From an uncultured Clostridia bacterium (GTDB lineage: Bacteria > Bacillota > Clostridia > Oscillospirales > Ruminococcaceae), in assembly GCA_947381875.1 (NCBI GenBank), contig CANCXY010000042.1:1-17075 (forward strand): a DNA stretch of 17,075 nucleotides, written 5' to 3'. The notes beneath the pieces are model-generated. The model was not told the DNA's origin. It did not search any database and worked only from the letters and a program-made list of their open reading frames with translations. Positions 15,201-17,075 of this stretch are shown here, one piece after another. Both the position numbers and the translations under genes were made by a program. The stretch's first letter is position 1, and each line of letters starts with the position of its first letter.

Positions 15201-15757
15201 CGCGCGTCAGCGACCTGACCGGGGAGAACGCGCACGCCTTTGACGGCCAGACAGTCACGCTGGTCTGCACCATCGCGCGCCTGAAAACAATCAACACCAA
15301 ATCGGGCGAGCTGATGGCCTTCCTCACGATAGAGGATATGAGCGGCTCTATGGAGGCCATTGCCTTCCCACGCGTGCTGATGACGTATTCGGAATTTGTT
15401 TATGAGAGCGCCGTCGTTGTGGTGACGGGGCGCGTCTCCTACAAAGAGGAGGATGGAAGCAAAGTCCTGGCCGATTCCGTTATTTCCGTCGACCGCTTTG
15501 ATACGGAAAACCCGAAAAAGGAGTCGTCATCCGCCGCGCACGGCCTGTGGCTGAAAGTGCCTGCCCTGCAAAGCGGCGCGTTCGACGAGGCGAAAAACCT
15601 GTTGAGTATTTTTGAGGGGAACACGCCGGTGTTCCTGTATGTGGAGGACACAAAACAGAAGATGCGCGCCCCCAGGAGCCTGTGGTGCGTGGAGAGCGAG
15701 CTGCTTGTGAGCGAGCTGGAACGCATCTTGGGCGTGGGAAACGTAAAATTCACATAA
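12275..15757 (+). CDS. dnaE: DNA polymerase III alpha subunit (DnaE)
   Basis: Replicative C-family DNA polymerase, 1160 residues. The order is an N-terminal PHP domain (about 1-210; HLHLHTEYSLLDG with H8, H10, H12, then TDHG, GCEVY, QDHG and NDAHY), then palm and fingers with GPGRGSGAGSLAAY and the catalytic pair D401/D403 in PDFDIDF. D551 is in the KMDFLGLRTLT segment. YRPGPMESIP and the FNKAHAACYAVVAYQTAYLK box follow. A helix-hairpin-helix region lies near 800-850, a clamp-binding motif QTDLF at 912-916, and an OB domain at about 995-1070. The PHP metal ligands look intact, unlike the degenerate E. coli PHP. The start at 12275 follows GGAG and AAGGTG (12261-12270) inside the end of whiA, so translation is probably coupled. 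In Clostridia this DnaE normally works alongside PolC. Confidence 0.97.
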   Translation: MTEHNFTHLHLHTEYSLLDGACRIEKLMQRVKALGQTAVAITDHGVMYGCVDFYKAAKREGIHPILGCEVYVATRTRFDKVSRIDGSNHLVLLCKDETGYKNLIKMVSLGFTEGFYNKPRVDHALLEQYHEGLICLSACLAGEVPQALLAGDYEKAKNTALYYQNIFGAGNYYIEIQDHGLPEQRTVLPLLARLSRDTGIPLVATNDAHYLEKDDARMQHILICIQTNKTVNDEDVLEFGTDEFYVKSTEEMYELFRAWPEACENTNKIAEQCQFDFEFGVTKLPYFEAPNGMENDDYFRMLCRQGLVRHYGENPPPQILERLEYELSVIGRMGYINYYLIVYDFINYARSQGIPVGPGRGSGAGSLAAYCMGITNIDPIQYNLLFERFLNPERVSMPDFDIDFCYERRQEVIDYVIRKYGADHVAQIVTFGTMAARAVIRDVGRVMEIPYGVVDTIAKLVPMELKMTLTKALSVSKELRERVEKDPQIRELIETSLKLEGMPRHASTHAAGVLITRDPVDTYVPLATNDGNPVTQFTMTTIEELGLLKMDFLGLRTLTVIDEAEKMIRAGDPAFAMNAIPYDDPDVYAMLNAGETTGVFQMESGGMTQLVVNLQAKSIEDIIAVIALYRPGPMESIPLYLANRHNPENVQYKTPQLEHTLDVTNGCIIYQEQVMQICRELAGFSYGQADLVRRAMSKKKHDVMEKERQHFVYGNTQPGQECAGCIANGISEEVANAIFDEMSSFASYAFNKAHAACYAVVAYQTAYLKKHYPREFMAALLTSVLDNTDKVIEYTSECQRMGIRVLPPEVNKSGVGFTVEGTDVRFGLLALKNVGRSLIETVVKERAQRPYRSLYDFCKRLRGGEMNRRAIESLIKSGAFDALETKRRAMIDGLGDILKSIENEERHNLAGQTDLFGALDTEEGEPGAHSDYHPPDKGAEYPPDVLLQMEKEVSGLYLSSHPLERYRPVIEKTATARVSDLTGENAHAFDGQTVTLVCTIARLKTINTKSGELMAFLTIEDMSGSMEAIAFPRVLMTYSEFVYESAVVVVTGRVSYKEEDGSKVLADSVISVDRFDTENPKKESSSAAHGLWLKVPALQSGAFDEAKNLLSIFEGNTPVFLYVEDTKQKMRAPRSLWCVESELLVSELERILGVGNVKFT

Positions 15758-15794
15758 ATTCACGCATTTTCGCGCGCAAACCGGGGAAAGCATC

Positions 15795-15823
15795 TTGCAT
15801 TTGCGGCGCGGATTGACTATAAT
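15795..15823 (+). promoter_or_regulatory. Promoter of pfkA
   Basis: TTGCAT (15795-15800) and a perfect TATAAT (15818-15823) are separated by 17 nt, 37 nt before the pfkA ATG. The -35 hexamer is identical to that of rpsB, so strong constitutive transcription separate from dnaE is likely. Confidence 0.85.
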
Positions 15824-15860
15824 GTAACAAAGAGGCTGAGCGATCGAAGGAGGTTCACCT

Positions 15861-16835
15861 ATGGAAAACCGTATCAAAACGATTGGCGTATTAACGAGTG
15901 GCGGCGACGCCCCAGGCATGAACGCCGCTGTCCGTGCCGTTGTACGAACCGCGATTATGCGCGGATATAACGTAAAAGGCGTCCGCCGGGGCTATAACGG
16001 CCTGCTGACGGGCGATATCGTGGATATGAACCTGCGCAGTGTTTCCGAGATCATCCACCGCGGCGGCACGATTTTATATACCGCGCGGTGCCTGGAATTC
16101 AAGACGCCGGAGGGGCAGGAGAAAGCGGCGCAGGCATGCAGGGACAACGGCATCGACGCGCTGGTTGTGATCGGCGGCGACGGCTCGTTCCGGGGCTGCA
16201 GGGCCATGGCCGACCACGGCATCCCCTGTATCGGCATCCCCGGCACTATTGACAACGATATCGCGTGCAGTGATTATACGATCGGCTACGATACCGCCAT
16301 GAATACGGCGGTCGAGATGATCGACAAGCTGCGTGATACCACCCAGAGCCACGACCGTTGCAGCGTCGTGGAGGTGATGGGACGCAACGCCGGGTACATC
16401 GCACTCAACACGGGTATCGCTGTGGGCGCTCTGGCGACGCTGATTCCCGAAGTGCCCTATGATATTGAACGGGACATCATCACAAAGATGAAATCCACGC
16501 AAAAGACGGGCAAGCAGCATTTTATCATCCTGGTGGCCGAGGGCGTGGGCCACGCGCACGAGATCGCCGATGAGATCCAGTCGCGCACGGGCATTGATTC
16601 CCGCGCTACGGTGTTAGGCCATGTGCAGCGCGGCGGTTCGCCGACCCTGCGCGACCGTGTGACGGCCAGCCGCATGGGCTATCACGCAGTTGAGCTGCTG
16701 CAAAAGGGCATTTACAACCGCGTGGTCGCCACAAGGGCGGAGTCCATCATCGATTATGATATTGCCGTCGCGCTCTCCATGTATAAGACCATCGACACGG
16801 CCCTGCTGGACCTCGGCTCCACAATATCCATCTGA
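15861..16835 (+). CDS. pfkA: ATP-dependent 6-phosphofructokinase
   Basis: PfkA, 324 residues (the bacterial family is about 320). It phosphorylates fructose-6-phosphate to fructose-1,6-bisphosphate, the committed glycolytic step. Motifs: TSGGDAPGMNA (12-22), GGTILYTARC with R76, GGDGS (105-109), where G108 at the position of B. stearothermophilus G104 indicates ATP rather than pyrophosphate, and PGTIDND with catalytic D131. VMGRNAGY and the GHVQRGGSPT effector/sugar site are also present. AAGGAGGT (15847-15854) lies 6 nt before the ATG, a near-perfect ribosome binding site. It has its own promoter and terminator. Its product activates HprK, encoded earlier in the same block. Confidence 0.97.
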   Translation: MENRIKTIGVLTSGGDAPGMNAAVRAVVRTAIMRGYNVKGVRRGYNGLLTGDIVDMNLRSVSEIIHRGGTILYTARCLEFKTPEGQEKAAQACRDNGIDALVVIGGDGSFRGCRAMADHGIPCIGIPGTIDNDIACSDYTIGYDTAMNTAVEMIDKLRDTTQSHDRCSVVEVMGRNAGYIALNTGIAVGALATLIPEVPYDIERDIITKMKSTQKTGKQHFIILVAEGVGHAHEIADEIQSRTGIDSRATVLGHVQRGGSPTLRDRVTASRMGYHAVELLQKGIYNRVVATRAESIIDYDIAVALSMYKTIDTALLDLGSTISI

Positions 16836-16892
16836 TATTTTTTCCCTCCTCCTGCGGGAGGAAACAAAAAAATTCACCGTGTATCATACAAA

Positions 16893-16939
16893 GACGTATG
16901 AGGACGCCGCCTGCGGGCAGCGTCCTCACGTCGTATTTT
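16893..16939 (+). terminator. Intrinsic terminator after pfkA
   Basis: The stem is TGAGGACGC (16899-16907) with GCGTCCTCA (16920-16928), extended by GACG (16893-16896) with CGTC (16929-16932) across a two-base bulge. It is topped by GCC/GGC and followed by GTATTTT. It lies 58 nt after the pfkA stop codon. The U-tract is modest but the stem is strong. Confidence 0.7.
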
Positions 16940-17025
16940 CCGCTGCCGGGCACGTTTTGGGGCGTCAGGGAATATACTGGAGAATGATGACTGTATCTTT
17001 CTCCCGCCGCAGGGATCCATTCCTG

Positions 17026-17075
17026 AAACAAGATGGGATTCCAAAGGGGCTGCGCCCCTTTGGCGGAGTCCAGAG
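17026..17075 (-). repeat. Family A hairpin element, copy 4 (inverted, cut by window end)
   Basis: AAACAAGATGGGATT, then CCAAAGGGGC (17041-17050) with GCCCCTTTGG (17054-17063), then GGAGTCCAGAG. It is nearly the reverse complement of bases 5-56 of this window, with one change at the AAACCCATC junction. The stretch from 16940 to 17025 between the terminator and this element shows no gene or recognisable motif. Confidence 0.8.

Noticed and set aside
16838..16872. T-run, CCTCC/GGAGG stem and A-run just after pfkA considered as its terminator.
   Set aside because: The U-rich run precedes the stem and the 3' side is A-rich, so neither strand has the needed 3' U-tract. The stem at 16893-16932 is a better terminator.
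1..17075. Inverted family A copies at both window ends, as if bounding a composite transposon.
   Set aside because: The 17 kb between them is mostly housekeeping DNA, no transposase is present, and further A copies lie inside. The ends are better explained as two members of a dispersed repeat.

Overview
The window reads as chromosomal DNA of a GC-rich member of the Clostridia (Firmicutes). The evidence is the Firmicutes-type block hprK - PHP phosphatase - murB - rapZ - whiA - dnaE - pfkA, the adjacent rpsB-tsf pair, strong AAGGAGG-type ribosome binding sites, and TTGNNN-17-TATAAT promoters. Genus cannot be assigned from sequence alone. No tRNA, rRNA, transposase or CRISPR array was recognised.

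Layout. (1) 1-2130: rpsB and tsf behind a strong promoter and a structured leader, ended by a stem-loop. (2) 2300-3832: an MFS efflux-type transporter with what looks like an antibiotic-style attenuator: a 12-codon leader peptide, three mutually exclusive RNA helices, and a sequestered ribosome binding site. A clear intrinsic terminator follows. (3) 3831-6938, minus strand: a GT4 glycosyltransferase, a GT-C-like polytopic membrane protein overlapping it by 4 nt, and a 46-residue single-span membrane protein. (4) 7129-16939, plus strand: hprK, a YcdX-like PHP phosphatase, murB, rapZ, whiA and dnaE, then pfkA with its own promoter and terminator.

The plus-strand block joins carbon-flux sensing (HprK responds to fructose-1,6-bisphosphate, made by PfkA), cell-wall precursor synthesis (MurB), the RapZ and WhiA regulators and the replicative polymerase. 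The minus-strand pair probably makes or decorates a surface glycolipid or polymer.

The most unusual feature is the intergenic DNA. Two families of palindromic elements fill most gaps. Family B is a 75-90 nt nested palindrome with a 10-16 bp core and a three-base loop; there are five copies and one half copy, and its arms vary with compensatory changes. Family A is a string of two or three hairpins with cores such as CCAAAGGGGC/GCCCCTTTGG; there are four copies, two per orientation. rapZ is bracketed by inverted A copies, and the rapZ-whiA gap is a run of six stem-loops. The MFS attenuator and these element families are the parts most worth following up.
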